NCBI RefSeq assembly: GCF_009725995.1
Contig: NZ_RCNS01000002.1
Span: 1,054,001 to 1,118,000 of the forward strand
DNA from: Zobellia laminariae
GTDB lineage: Bacteria > Bacteroidota > Bacteroidia > Flavobacteriales > Flavobacteriaceae
DNA length: 64,000 nucleotides
Reading direction: 5' to 3'
Shown here: piece after piece, positions 55,008 through 64,000 of the stretch
Numbering within the stretch: the stretch's first letter is position 1
Layout of the letters: each line of letters starts with the position of its first letter
The notes under the pieces: model-generated
Seen by the model: the letters and a program-made list of their open reading frames with translations, nothing else
Database searches by the model: none
Told to the model about the DNA's origin: nothing
Translations under genes and position numbers: made by a program

Positions 55008-55961
55008 TTATACATGAATTTCTATGTCAAAGAAAGAATTATAAATAGAAGAAGAAATCTCATTTAATCTAAGCTGAATATCATTAAGATATTCGTGCAT
55101 TCCTTGGCTTATGATATCATTTATATCATCATATTCCAATTGAGATTTTAAAGCTCCTAATTGTTTTTGAGCAATGTTGCTAAAGCCAACAGAACTACCA
55201 CATAAGGTGATAAGAGATTTCTCGGCACTTATTAAACATGCCAAAATTGATCTTGGAAATTGCGTATCTAGAATTAAAAATTCAGCAATGCTTGAAGGTG
55301 TGAGCTTTCCATATTTTTTTCGATACATATCATACGCACTAACCGACTTTAAAAGAGCTGCCCATTGTATTAAATCTAATGAGGACCCAACCTTTGCCGG
55401 AGAATGAAGTAATAGATGATACTTGGCATCTAGAACTCTAGAAGTTTTATCTGCGCGTTCTATTACTTGCCCTAATTTGCCAAAATCCCAGCCTTCATTT
55501 CTTGATATGGTAGAATCGTACATGCCATAAACCAGTTGACATCCGTTTTTTATTTCGGTCAAAAAACCTCTTAACTCCTTATCATCAAGACGTTTTTGTT
55601 CTAAAGCCTCTTTCACTAAAAAATAAAGCGCATTTATTTGCTCCCAAATCTCTTTTGTAATTTCAGGTCTTACGGCCCGTGCATTTTCTCTTGCCAGCGA
55701 AATACAGTTGTAAATAGAATTGGGATTGTTTTCATCAAGAGCCAAAAAATAGTTGACTTTATTTTTTTCTACCTTAGAATGAAGTGATTCATATAATTCC
55801 CAGTCCCCTGTTATAACAACCAACGGCTTCCATTGTTGCTCTTCGTTAGGAGGTAATTCTAGCGATAAATTATAATTCACATCCATAAAACGTGCGTAAT
55901 TCTCTGCACGTTCAAGATATCTATTCATCCAATATATAGTGTTTGCAACTCTCCCTAGCAT
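55008..55961 (-). CDS. Alpha-E domain protein
   Basis: A 317-aa all-helical alpha-E protein: MLGRVANTIYWMNRYLERAE opens with the conserved Ala-x-x-Ile-Tyr-Trp-x-x-Arg pattern, followed by ENARAVRPEITKEIWEQINA, GQVIERADKTSRVLDAKYHL, and a C-terminal bundle. Alpha-E proteins accompany permuted ATP-grasp ligases and transglutaminases in predicted peptide-synthesis clusters. The gene starts 10 bp after the end of the ATP-grasp gene, so the pair is probably translationally linked. Confidence 0.93.
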   Translation of the reverse strand: MLGRVANTIYWMNRYLERAENYARFMDVNYNLSLELPPNEEQQWKPLVVITGDWELYESLHSKVEKNKVNYFLALDENNPNSIYNCISLARENARAVRPEITKEIWEQINALYFLVKEALEQKRLDDKELRGFLTEIKNGCQLVYGMYDSTISRNEGWDFGKLGQVIERADKTSRVLDAKYHLLLHSPAKVGSSLDLIQWAALLKSVSAYDMYRKKYGKLTPSSIAEFLILDTQFPRSILACLISAEKSLITLCGSSVGFSNIAQKQLGALKSQLEYDDINDIISQGMHEYLNDIQLRLNEISSSIYNSFFDIEIHV

Positions 55962-55971
55962 AGTTTTTCTT

Positions 55972-57408
55972 TTATCTGTTTAATACCCAAGTGTCTTTAC
56001 TTCCACCACCTTGGGAAGAGTTCACAACTATTGATCCTTTTGTTAGTGCTACACGCGTTAACGCACCTGGTATAATTTTAATATCTTCCCTATATAAAGC
56101 ATACGGCCTTAAATCTACATGACGCCCTTCTATAGTGTCATCTGTTATAGTTGGCACTCTAGAAAGATTGATCATAGGCTGTGCTATATAGTTTCTAGGT
56201 TTATTTTTGATTTTTGTAATAAACTCTTGTTGTTCCTTTTTTGTTGATTTTGGACCAATTAACATACCATAACCACCGGAAGCATCTGTCTGTTTTACAA
56301 CCAAATTATGGATGTTATCTATAACGTATTTCCTGTCTTGTTCCTCATCACAGATATAGGTTTTTACGTTTGGTAAAATCATTTCCTCACCCAAATAATA
56401 TTTTATAATTCTTGGAATATAGGCGTACACCGCTTTATCATCTACCACACCGGTTCCTGGAGCATTTACTAAAGCTACATTTCCTTTTATATAAGCGTTG
56501 AATAATCCAGGAGTACCTAATAAAGACTGTTTATTGAATACTAATGGATCTATATACTCATCATCTAAACGACGGTAAATAACATCTACACGCTGTAGCC
56601 CATTGGTGGTAATCATATAGACGATATCATTTTTTACGATCAAATCTTTACCTTCTACCAATTCCGCACCCATTTGTTGCGCCAAATAGGAATGCTCAAA
56701 ATAGGCCGCATTGTAAACGCCAGGGGTTAAAACCACCACAACTGGTTTTTCTTTTTCTGAAAGATATTCTAAGGTATCTCTTAAAGTATGTGTATAATCA
56801 TAAACAGGTTTTACCCCTAGTTGCTCAAATAATTCAGGAAATGTTCTTTTAAGTATTTCCCGGTTTTCCAACATATAGGATACGCCAGAAGGGCATCTTA
56901 AATTATCTTCTAATACATAGTATTGTCCATCACCACCTTTTATTAAATCAGACCCGGTAATATGACACCAAATATTTTTTGGAGGTTTAAAGCCTTCTAA
57001 CTGCTTCAGATATGAGGCGCTAGATAGAATCATTTCCTTCGGTATAATTTTATCCTTAAACACCTTTTGGTCATTATAAATATCCTGAATGAACAAGTTA
57101 AGTGCCTTTATGCGCTGCTGTAAACCCCTTTCTAGTAATGTCCATTCAGAATTACCTATGATTCTAGGAATAATATCTAAATGAAGAATACGCTCTACCC
57201 CTTGGTTATCTGCATAGACATTAAAGGTCATTCCTAAAGAGAGCTGGGCCCTATCTGTAGCATGCTGTAGACTTTTTAGTTTTTTATGACTGAGTTTTTC
57301 TAGTCGCTCTAAAAACATTTTATAATTAGGCCTAACGTTGTTGTTCTCATCAAACATCTCGTCATAAAAATCTTTGGTGTCGTAAGCTGTAAAATCAATT
57401 TTTGACAT
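55972..57408 (-). CDS. Circularly permuted type-2 ATP-grasp protein
   Basis: A 478-aa protein from ATG 57408 (MSKIDFTAYDTKDFYDEMFD); a GTG 14 codons upstream is possible. ATP-grasp motifs are in permuted order: YYVLEDNLRCPSGVSYMLEN, VVVLTPGVYNAAYFEHSYLA, VIYRRLDDEYIDPLVF, VALVNAPGTGVVDDKAVYAY, and LVVKQTDASGGYGMLIGP with VVNSSQGGGSKDTWVL at the end. Members are predicted amidoligases that join an amino acid or peptide to a carrier in an ATP-dependent step. First gene of module 1; its upstream region is shared with the divergent sigma factor gene. Confidence 0.93.
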   Translation of the reverse strand: MSKIDFTAYDTKDFYDEMFDENNNVRPNYKMFLERLEKLSHKKLKSLQHATDRAQLSLGMTFNVYADNQGVERILHLDIIPRIIGNSEWTLLERGLQQRIKALNLFIQDIYNDQKVFKDKIIPKEMILSSASYLKQLEGFKPPKNIWCHITGSDLIKGGDGQYYVLEDNLRCPSGVSYMLENREILKRTFPELFEQLGVKPVYDYTHTLRDTLEYLSEKEKPVVVVLTPGVYNAAYFEHSYLAQQMGAELVEGKDLIVKNDIVYMITTNGLQRVDVIYRRLDDEYIDPLVFNKQSLLGTPGLFNAYIKGNVALVNAPGTGVVDDKAVYAYIPRIIKYYLGEEMILPNVKTYICDEEQDRKYVIDNIHNLVVKQTDASGGYGMLIGPKSTKKEQQEFITKIKNKPRNYIAQPMINLSRVPTITDDTIEGRHVDLRPYALYREDIKIIPGALTRVALTKGSIVVNSSQGGGSKDTWVLNR

Positions 57409-57857
57409 AAAAAATGGCGCATTTTCTCCAGTTGAAAAACTATTTTTCACTTTATAATCAGCTAATAAATAAGAATTAGAAAGGATTAATTGTTATTAGA
57501 AAGTCTTGTAAGTACACCCTGTAGTACTATGCCTATTAAATTACGAAAAATAAAGTGGATAATTCATAAGTCATTGAATAAAATAAGCTTTAAGCAAGCG
57601 GTTTATTTATTCATCAATATATGAAGGATTAAAATGAAGGATTGAGAATAGTATAATGTTTTAAATTGGTATTCATTAAGCTACTCTATTTATGACCTCT
57701 ACGTTTTGTATCAATTCATAAATTCAGACAAAATATAGTCCCATGATTTTTTAGTGTGATTTTTCTTTGAATAATATTCAAAGAATATTGAATATTATTA
57801 GGATTAATGTAATAAATATTGTATAATATAGATACGAACTAAAAATAAATTAAATAT
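57409..57857. other. Divergent regulatory region between the ATP-grasp gene and the sigma factor gene
   Basis: About 450 bp without a gene. It contains a long inverted repeat directly upstream of the sigma gene and no convincing TAnnTTTG box. Confidence 0.5.
57770..57799. promoter_or_regulatory. 12-bp inverted repeat upstream of the sigma factor gene
   Basis: AATAATATTCAA (57770-57781) and TTGAATATTATT (57788-57799) are perfectly complementary across a 6-nt spacer, ending 58 bp before the sigma ATG. It could be a dimeric operator or, less likely, an RNA hairpin. Confidence 0.55.
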
Positions 57858-58718
57858 ATGAGGCAACTAAAGATCACTAAACAAATTACAAACAGAGACA
57901 CTAAATCCTTAGAAAAGTACTTTCAAGAAATATCGAAAATTGACTTAATTACCGCAGAGGAGGAAGTAGAACTGACTAGAAGAATACGTGAAGGAGATCA
58001 GATTGCCCTTAATAAATTAGTAAATGCCAATTTACGTTTTGTAGTTTCTACAGCAAAACAATATCAGGGAAGTGGTTTACGGCTTTCAGATTTAATCAAT
58101 GAAGGAAATATTGGATTGGTTAAAGCAGCAAAACGTTTTGATGAAACCCGTGGATTTAAATTTATATCCTATGCCGTATGGTGGATTAGACAGGCTATAA
58201 TGTCCGCAATTTCTCAGCATTCACGAATGGTGCGATTACCACTGAATAAGATTGGTGAAATTAGTAAAATTAATCAGGTATACTCTTCTTTAGAGCAATC
58301 TTACCAACGCCCTCCTAGTGCAATTGAAATTGCTAAGGATTTAGATATGAGTACTGCGCAAGTTAAAATTGCAATGAAAAATTCAGGTAAACATCTATCT
58401 ATGGACGCACCTTTTAAAGAAGGAGAGGGTTCTAATTTATATGATGTTGTAAAATCAAATGATGCTATTAGTCCTGATGCCGGTATGATGATGGATTCCC
58501 TTAGAACGGATATTGATTCAATTCTAAACACACTTCCAAATAGAGAAAGTGAAATAATAAAGCTTTATTACGGTATTGGAGAACGTGCCCCAATAAGCTT
58601 AAGTGAAATTGGTGAGCTTTTTGATATTACTCGTGAACGTGTAAGACAAATTAGAGAAAAAGCTATTCGTCTTCTAAGAAATAAATCACAGAAGGAAGTT
58701 TTAAAGGCTTATCTATAA
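57858..58718 (+). CDS. RpoD-type sigma factor, probably group 2 paralogue
   Basis: A 286-aa sigma-70 protein of the short Bacteroidota layout: MRQLKITKQITNRDTKSLEK, region 2 (NLRFVVSTAKQYQ, INEGNIGLVKAAKRFDETRG, FISYAVWWIRQAIMSAISQH), region 3 (LEQSYQRPPSAIEIAKDLDM) and region 4 with the helix-turn-helix EIGELFDITRERVRQIREKA. It has substitutions at positions well conserved in the main RpoD as I remember it (GLRLSDL for GLTLPDL, MSAISQHSR for LQALAEQSR, GIGERAPISL for the loop in region 4). I therefore take it for a paralogue acting in stress or stationary phase, though it could still be the main factor. Monocistronic, with terminator. Confidence 0.92.
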   Translation: MRQLKITKQITNRDTKSLEKYFQEISKIDLITAEEEVELTRRIREGDQIALNKLVNANLRFVVSTAKQYQGSGLRLSDLINEGNIGLVKAAKRFDETRGFKFISYAVWWIRQAIMSAISQHSRMVRLPLNKIGEISKINQVYSSLEQSYQRPPSAIEIAKDLDMSTAQVKIAMKNSGKHLSMDAPFKEGEGSNLYDVVKSNDAISPDAGMMMDSLRTDIDSILNTLPNRESEIIKLYYGIGERAPISLSEIGELFDITRERVRQIREKAIRLLRNKSQKEVLKAYL

Positions 58719-58740
58719 GATTTCATATTGATATATACAA

Positions 58741-58773
58741 AAAGCCGACTCACTAGGAGTCGGTTTTTTTTTG
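58741..58773 (+). terminator. Terminator after the sigma factor gene
   Basis: CCGACTC (58746-58752) and GAGTCGG (58758-58764) form a stem with a 5-nt loop, followed by nine T residues. Confidence 0.9.
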
Positions 58774-58811
58774 TTTTATAATCTCATTTCCTGAGTTATA
58801 TAGAAGTTTTA

Positions 58812-59522
58812 TTAAGCCTTTTCTGTTATTTGTTTGAAACGTTTCAATAGTTTAGAACCATAAGCTACATCAACAACCTCGTCACTTAAATTTAAAACAT
58901 CTCGCCCTTCACCGGCAAGTTCTTCAGACAGTTCATTAATATATGCTTTAGTAATATTTTGGTCAAATTCAGGATGGAACTGAACACCCCAAGTACTTAT
59001 GTTAAATCTAAAGGCATCAATCACTCCGGATTTATTAATAGAAAGAATCTCGGCAGATTTGGGTAGATGAGACACACTTTGTTTATGTGCTTTATAAACT
59101 TTGAAAATAGATGGTAATTCTCCAAGGAGTTTATCTTTTTTCCCTTCTGCAGTTAACAAAGTATTTTCGGAACCTATAACTATTCCCTTACCATTGTAAG
59201 ATACAGTCCCTCCAAAAATAAAACTCAATAATTGGTGTCCATAACAAATACCCAATATTGGTATTCCATTGTCGTGAGCATTTACCAACCAGCTACACAT
59301 TCTATTCTCTACAGGTTCAATATCTGTTACCATAGAATGGGAGCCCGTAATTACGATTCCCGTGTAGTTGTTATTTGGTGGTAATGTTTGAAAATTTTCA
59401 GTTTTATGGATTAAGTATTCACCTTCTTTTAAACTCATTTTTCCTATGATCCAATCTTCAAAATCTCCGTACTGAGTTTTGATGGACTTATAGGTAATTC
59501 CTGTTTTTAGTATAAGGATCAT
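58812..59522 (-). CDS. Class I glutamine amidotransferase of ATP-grasp module 2
   Basis: A 236-aa GATase. The nucleophile elbow is PILGICYGHQLLSFIFGG (Cys near residue 93) and the catalytic His/Glu pair is in WGVQFHPEFDQNI. TGIVITGSHSMVTD near the start is the oxyanion-region strand. It lacks a synthetase domain, so it would deliver ammonia from glutamine to a partner, or hydrolyse a gamma-glutamyl bond. It lies 48 bp after the transglutaminase gene on the same strand and is the last gene of module 2, pointing to a glutamine-dependent step there. Confidence 0.9.
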   Translation of the reverse strand: MILILKTGITYKSIKTQYGDFEDWIIGKMSLKEGEYLIHKTENFQTLPPNNNYTGIVITGSHSMVTDIEPVENRMCSWLVNAHDNGIPILGICYGHQLLSFIFGGTVSYNGKGIVIGSENTLLTAEGKKDKLLGELPSIFKVYKAHKQSVSHLPKSAEILSINKSGVIDAFRFNISTWGVQFHPEFDQNITKAYINELSEELAGEGRDVLNLSDEVVDVAYGSKLLKRFKQITEKA

Positions 59523-59570
59523 TGTAACAGATTGACTGAATTAGAAGGTAAAATGAACAAGTGAATTTCC

Positions 59571-60464
59571 CTATTCCTTTGCAGCGGCTATATCTACAGC
59601 AACTTTAAGCTTGCTTTTACCACTACCGAACACAACACCCTTTAGCGGAGGAACATCATAATAATCCCTACCCCACCCTACAACAATATGTTGATTTAAA
59701 GGGATTTGGTTGTTCGTAGGGTCAAAGTCTACCCATCCAAAAGTTGGTATATAAATAGCGAACCAAGCATGGGAAGCGTCAGAACCAACTAGTTTTTCTT
59801 TTCCTTCAGGAGGTAATGTTTCTATATAACCACTTATGTAACGAGCTGGTAACCCAATTGATCTGATACATGCAATCGCTATTTGGGCAAAATCTTGACA
59901 AACCCCCTTTTTTTCTCTCATAACCTCATCTATAGGTGTAGAAATACTGGTAAATCCGGAATCAAAATCAAAATCTGTATAAATACGTTGCATTAATTCA
60001 TAGGCAGCCTCAAAAACGGACCTGTTCGCTTTAAAAGATAATTCAGCGTAATCCTTGATTGTTTTATCTGTTTTGCGGATAAAAATAGATTCTAATATAT
60101 ACTGTTTAGCTTCTATAATTTCAGGGTCATTGCTATTTAAAGCACTTAAGGCATCAGTTAAAATCACCCCTTTACAAGCGTCAGAAAAGAAAGATTCATG
60201 GTATTTTGTATAATCCCGTAGCACCTTACTTTGGGTAATTACTTTTAATACGGTATGCTGTGTTTGAATAGAAAAACGAGTTAAGTAATTTCCAAAAAAA
60301 TCTACGCGTTCAGATATTTCCGCTGGCTCAGGAACAACATCAATCTTATAAGACAATAATTGCTGTCCATTAGATTCACGAGGTCTTAGAGTTGCTATAT
60401 TATGACAATAGCTAACCGGAGCGTTATATTCATATTTCGTAATATGGGTAATATTGAATATCAT
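59571..60464 (-). CDS. Transglutaminase family protein of module 2
   Basis: A 297-aa transglutaminase-like protein. The N-terminal beta domain has MIFNITHITKYEYNAPVSYC and IATLRPRESNGQQL. The core has Cys in KKGVCQDFAQIAIACI, the helix SIGLPARYISGYIETLP, His in DASHAWFAIYIPTFGW and Asp in VDFDPTNNQ. The gene starts 2 bp after the stop of the ATP-grasp/alpha-E fusion, indicating one operon. It is a distant paralogue of the gene at 54114. Confidence 0.94.
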   Translation of the reverse strand: MIFNITHITKYEYNAPVSYCHNIATLRPRESNGQQLLSYKIDVVPEPAEISERVDFFGNYLTRFSIQTQHTVLKVITQSKVLRDYTKYHESFFSDACKGVILTDALSALNSNDPEIIEAKQYILESIFIRKTDKTIKDYAELSFKANRSVFEAAYELMQRIYTDFDFDSGFTSISTPIDEVMREKKGVCQDFAQIAIACIRSIGLPARYISGYIETLPPEGKEKLVGSDASHAWFAIYIPTFGWVDFDPTNNQIPLNQHIVVGWGRDYYDVPPLKGVVFGSGKSKLKVAVDIAAAKE

Positions 60465-60466
60465 AA

Positions 60467-63022
60467 CTAAATAGGAAAAGACTGTCTAACTAATTGATTT
60501 TGCTTGGTCGTGTGATCAAAATAAGTTTTTGATATGGATTGGGACGTTTCATAAAGTAAGTCGGATAGTTCTTCTAGTAAATTATCTAAATCTTTTCGTA
60601 CTACATCTTCTTTTGATGCTGATTTTACAAGATCTAATGAATTTGCCAGACGTAATTTTGAAAAACCTTCAAATATATATTTCTGATAATCAACCAAATG
60701 ATGCATCGTATCTGAATGAGGCAATTTTGATATATCTTTTTGAATTCTATTAAACATATAGGTTAGCGATCTTGAGTATTCTAAGTCAAGCATCACTAAA
60801 TCAATAACATGTTCTATTTGAATATACGAACGATAACTGTGCCTATAGATATTTAAACTTTCATGACTAACTAATAGGTACTCTAATAATTCATACTCTA
60901 CTTGCTTATCATATTTTATTGATAACAAAGACCTGCATTTTGTAATTGTTAGCGTACTCTGCTCTAGCTGCAACCCAATAAAATAAAGCAACAAACCTTG
61001 TTGCACCATTATGCTTTCTTCTATTAAACCCATAAATGCAATTAAGCGGGTTATTAATTGATTGAGCACTTTTATTATTTTATTGATGGACCTGTCAGAG
61101 TCTTTTTCAAAAGCTCTCCATAGTTTTTGAATATTTTCAAAAACACGCCACATATCGGAAGACCAAAGGTTTCTTATGGAATAGTATGAATTACTGAACA
61201 TGCTAATGGTATGAGCTAAACTACCGGACCTGTTTTTATCCAGAATAACAGATAGCATTTCTTTATAAGGATTATCCATTGCGTATTCTCCGTTTTTGTT
61301 TTTCTCGGAGAATCCCGGAAAGGTTCCTGTTAACTGTGTTACTGCATTAAAAAGTACTTGTAACTTAACACTATCTGGTTTTTCACTGCTATTCTGAACA
61401 AGAACCATCTGTTTCAGCACCATTCTTAAAAAACGGGCATTAACTAAGGTGCGACCTACATAACGACCAGCCCAATATAGATTTTCAGCGGTAAGACTTG
61501 GCAAATCGCTCAAACCTGTAGCACCAATAGAAGGTTTTGGTTGCCAATAGTGTGCTTTGGTTTCTTTACTTGCTGCATCTTCTAATATCCAAAAATCTTT
61601 ACTGGTACCACCTCGCTGATTGGATACACGAACGGTATCTCTTTCCGGAGCAACACGCACTAAACCACCTGGCATTACAGAATATCCATCTTCTGTTCCA
61701 ATAGAAAAAGTTCGAGCCACCAAATTTCGCGGCTCAATTTTTCCATCCGTAAGATTTGGAGCTGTAGAAAAATTGATTTTCTCTTGGGCCACAAATCTGT
61801 ATGGTCTCAGGTTAATTTCTGCTTTTAGCTTTTCAATTTCATCTTTACTTAAAAATTGCCCAAAATGAATGCTTTCGCGGTTGGTACGATCTATTCTTTT
61901 AATTACAAGGTTAGAAATATTGTTTAAAACATAATTCCGTTCCTTTTCCTGACCACACCACCATGAAGCTATTTGTGGTAAAATAAGTTCTTCTTTAAGA
62001 AAGTACCTTCCTATGGCCGGCATAAAAGGTATTAACCCAGGATTTTCTAAGACAGCACTACCAACAGGATTTATAATTGCCACGTTACCTCTTCGTACGA
62101 CATCTAGTAATCCCGCAACACCAAGACGTGAATCTTCTCTAAGTTCTAAAGGATCAATATATGCATCATCTACACGTCTAAGAACAACATCTACTTGTTT
62201 TAATCCCTTTAGTGATTTCATCCATAAAAATCCATTACGAACAACTAAATCGTTGCCTTGCACTAATGGGTAACCTAAAAAAGAAGCTAAAAAGGCATGC
62301 TCAAAATAAGTTTCGTTATGCGAACCCGGAGTTAAAATTACGATGTTCGGATTTTCTTTATTTTCAGGAGAAGCATCAACCAACATTTGATTGAATTCTT
62401 GGAAAAAACCGGAAAGTCCTTTTACGTTCATTTTAGAAAACATCTCTGGTAGCATTCTACTTGTAGTAGATCTATTCTCTAATGCGTATCCCATTCCAGA
62501 AGGGGCTTCTGCGCGATCATTTACGACCCACAAACGCCCATCTGTACCGCGAGCAATATCTGCGGCGTACATGGAAAGTAATTTTTCAGTAGAATATTTT
62601 ATTCCTGTACATTGACGTAAAAAACCGCGATGCCCGTAAATAATTTCACTAGGTACGATTCCGTTTTTAATGAGATTACGCTCACCGTAAACATCTTTCA
62701 AAACCAAGTTCAATAACTCGGCTCTTTGCTTTAATCCTGCTTCAACAAGTTTCCATTCACTTTCATGCAATAAAAAAGGAACCGCGTTTAGATTCCATGG
62801 TCTATGCAATCCTTTGGGGTCATTGTAAACATTATAGGTGACGCCATTCTCTGCCAAAAGCCAGTCAATATCTCTTTGACGTGTATTTAAACCTGCTGCA
62901 CCTAACTCACCTAGACTCTTAAAAAGTTTTGTCCAATGCGGTTTTACATCCATTTTTGGAGTAAACATTTCATCGGACTTATAATCTGTAAAATAATTAC
63001 TTAACCACGTTGTATTTATCAC
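60467..63022 (-). CDS. Circularly permuted ATP-grasp fused to an alpha-E domain
   Basis: An 851-aa fusion. Residues about 30-490 are a permuted type-2 ATP-grasp like that of module 1: LWVVNDRAEAPSGMGYALEN, IVILTPGSHNETYFEHAFLA, VVLRRVDDAYIDPLEL, VAIINPVGSAVLENPGLIPF, LVIKRIDRTNRESIHFG and VSNQRGGTSKDFWIL. Residues about 510-840 are alpha-E (AENLYWAGRYVGRTLVNARF, SIRNLWSSDMWRVFENIQKL). What module 1 encodes in two adjacent genes is here one protein, which suggests the two parts work as one complex. Followed by the transglutaminase gene at 2 bp. Confidence 0.94.
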   Translation of the reverse strand: MINTTWLSNYFTDYKSDEMFTPKMDVKPHWTKLFKSLGELGAAGLNTRQRDIDWLLAENGVTYNVYNDPKGLHRPWNLNAVPFLLHESEWKLVEAGLKQRAELLNLVLKDVYGERNLIKNGIVPSEIIYGHRGFLRQCTGIKYSTEKLLSMYAADIARGTDGRLWVVNDRAEAPSGMGYALENRSTTSRMLPEMFSKMNVKGLSGFFQEFNQMLVDASPENKENPNIVILTPGSHNETYFEHAFLASFLGYPLVQGNDLVVRNGFLWMKSLKGLKQVDVVLRRVDDAYIDPLELREDSRLGVAGLLDVVRRGNVAIINPVGSAVLENPGLIPFMPAIGRYFLKEELILPQIASWWCGQEKERNYVLNNISNLVIKRIDRTNRESIHFGQFLSKDEIEKLKAEINLRPYRFVAQEKINFSTAPNLTDGKIEPRNLVARTFSIGTEDGYSVMPGGLVRVAPERDTVRVSNQRGGTSKDFWILEDAASKETKAHYWQPKPSIGATGLSDLPSLTAENLYWAGRYVGRTLVNARFLRMVLKQMVLVQNSSEKPDSVKLQVLFNAVTQLTGTFPGFSEKNKNGEYAMDNPYKEMLSVILDKNRSGSLAHTISMFSNSYYSIRNLWSSDMWRVFENIQKLWRAFEKDSDRSINKIIKVLNQLITRLIAFMGLIEESIMVQQGLLLYFIGLQLEQSTLTITKCRSLLSIKYDKQVEYELLEYLLVSHESLNIYRHSYRSYIQIEHVIDLVMLDLEYSRSLTYMFNRIQKDISKLPHSDTMHHLVDYQKYIFEGFSKLRLANSLDLVKSASKEDVVRKDLDNLLEELSDLLYETSQSISKTYFDHTTKQNQLVRQSFPI

Positions 63023-63040
63023 TTATGTTGAAAGTTTTCT

Positions 63041-64000
63041 TTATTTCTTTTTCCGTAAATCAAGAACATGAGGATATTCTGGACTTACTGGAATCTCTGA
63101 ATAGTCAAAAGTAGTAGAAGCAGCTTTACGTTCTACCATTCTACCAACAAAATTTGTTGCTGCCACCATTTCTGTAGGCGCTATCTCTCCTTGCGTATGA
63201 CCAAAGTCCCAAAAGCGATTAATTCTTCTTGATTCGGCCTCATAACTATTCACCGGATAACTATCGTAAGAAAGTCCACCAGGATGAGCCACAAAATAGG
63301 TACAACCACCTATAGACTTATTATTCCAAGTATCTACCACATCAAAAACCAATGGCGTATCTACACCTAATGTAGGGTGTAATGCAGACCAAGGTTCCCA
63401 AGCTTTAAAACGCACACCGGCAACATATTCACCTTTTACCCCTGTACTACTTAATTGGACTTTTACACCGTTACAGGTTAAAACATAACGTTCTTCTGTA
63501 AAGTTATTGATTTTTATCTGCACCCTTTCAAGTGAAGAATCTACATATCTGGCTGTTCCTCCGCCTGTCATCTCCTCTCCTAGTACATTCCAAGGTTCAA
63601 TAGCCATGCGTAATTCTATCTGCATAGCATTAATTTCTACCATACCATAAAGAGGAAATCTAAACTCAAAGAAAGGATCAAACCAATCTAATTTAAATGG
63701 AAAGCCTGCGTCATTAAGTTGGGTTACGATATCCTTTATATCTTCTTTTACATAATGCTCCAATAAGAATTTATCGTGCAGTTCCGTTCCCCATCGCACT
63801 AAATTGTGCTTATAAGGTTTTTTCCAGAACCAAGCTACCAGCGTTCTAACCAATAGCATCTGCATTAGACTCATTTGTGCATGTGGCGGCATATCAAAAG
63901 CCCGAAGCTCAAGAATACCTAAACGTCCAGACGAACTATCTGGAGAATATAATTTATCTATACAAAACTCCGCCCTATGAGTATTTCCTGTAATATCAGT
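63041..64000 (-). CDS. Large DUF2126 transglutaminase family protein, C-terminal part
   Basis: The open frame enters from the right edge (codons from 64000) and runs 319 residues to a stop at 63041. DITGNTHRAEFCIDKLYSPD, SGRLGILELRAFDMPPHAQM, GMVEINAMQIELRMAIEPWN, EEMTGGGTARYVDSSLERVQ and SIGGCTYFVAHPGGLSYDSY are typical of the long DUF2126 region of the roughly 1100-aa proteins that begin with a transglutaminase core. That core lies outside the window. First visible gene of module 2, with an 18-bp gap to the fusion gene. Confidence 0.92.
   Translation of the reverse strand, partial: TDITGNTHRAEFCIDKLYSPDSSSGRLGILELRAFDMPPHAQMSLMQMLLVRTLVAWFWKKPYKHNLVRWGTELHDKFLLEHYVKEDIKDIVTQLNDAGFPFKLDWFDPFFEFRFPLYGMVEINAMQIELRMAIEPWNVLGEEMTGGGTARYVDSSLERVQIKINNFTEERYVLTCNGVKVQLSSTGVKGEYVAGVRFKAWEPWSALHPTLGVDTPLVFDVVDTWNNKSIGGCTYFVAHPGGLSYDSYPVNSYEAESRRINRFWDFGHTQGEIAPTEMVAATNFVGRMVERKAASTTFDYSEIPVSPEYPHVLDLRKKK

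Overview
The window looks like a chromosome segment from a marine member of the Flavobacteriaceae (Bacteroidota). The DNA is AT-rich. Two very large secreted proteins end in type IX secretion (T9SS) sorting domains, and several families typical of the phylum are present (DUF4494, HPF/RaiA, NCS2, NhaC, an RpoD-type sigma factor of about 286 aa). Shine-Dalgarno sequences are mostly weak, and a few starts are preceded by the Bacteroidota -7 box TAnnTTTG. There are two tRNA genes, no rRNA, no CRISPR array, no transposase and no integrase.

Layout. 1-5.6 kb: partial FG-GAP protein, an orphan cytoplasmic OpuAC/ProX-like binding protein with an ABM monooxygenase, a secreted cysteine-rich coiled-coil protein, a transglutaminase-like protein and a GAF histidine kinase. 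6-9 kb: a three-gene set of membrane protein, flavodoxin-like reductase and PoxB-type TPP enzyme. 9.3-16 kb: single-domain response regulator, TPR histidine kinase, deacetylase-like protein, stress-type helical protein, a formate/nitrite transporter with a frameshift, and an Old Yellow Enzyme. 16.4-28 kb: two convergent giant secreted proteins, a DUF5060/DUF4038 glycosidase with malectin and LamG domains (1157 aa) and a 2603-aa propeller/Kelch/PKD/repeat protein.

28.4-35 kb is the most unusual part. Four unrelated genes, all on the minus strand, are separated by long imperfect palindromes. Each gene is enclosed by its own matching 9-10 bp inverted ends of the form GTTG.../...CAAC, different for each gene, and all palindromic modules join at the same CAAC/GTTG core. 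This is the organisation of integron gene cassettes with attC-like sites, here without an integrase in view. One cassette encodes an Mrr-nuclease/STAND NTPase, a probable antiphage protein. A short gene-free module (B), with its partner palindrome (A), is repeated three times, plus one truncated copy of B.

35-47.7 kb: transglutaminase, a secreted MTA/SAH nucleosidase overlapping a frameshifted NCS2 purine permease, two papain-fold-like secreted proteins, NhaC antiporter, an outer-membrane barrel, a pyruvate-kinase-like protein with an N-terminal extension, a GHL15-like lipoprotein, and a ribosome hibernation factor. 48-50.6 kb: two identical tRNA-Cys(GCA) genes with an unusual C33 bracket an RsbQ-like hydrolase / PAS histidine kinase pair, a variant of the RsbQ-RsbP energy-stress sensor.

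54-64 kb: two related amidoligase-type modules lie on either side of a group-2-like sigma factor. One has separate transglutaminase, alpha-E and circularly permuted ATP-grasp genes. The other has a glutamine amidotransferase, a transglutaminase, an ATP-grasp/alpha-E fusion and a large DUF2126 transglutaminase running off the window. They probably make or process peptide-like products, but the substrate cannot be read from the sequence.
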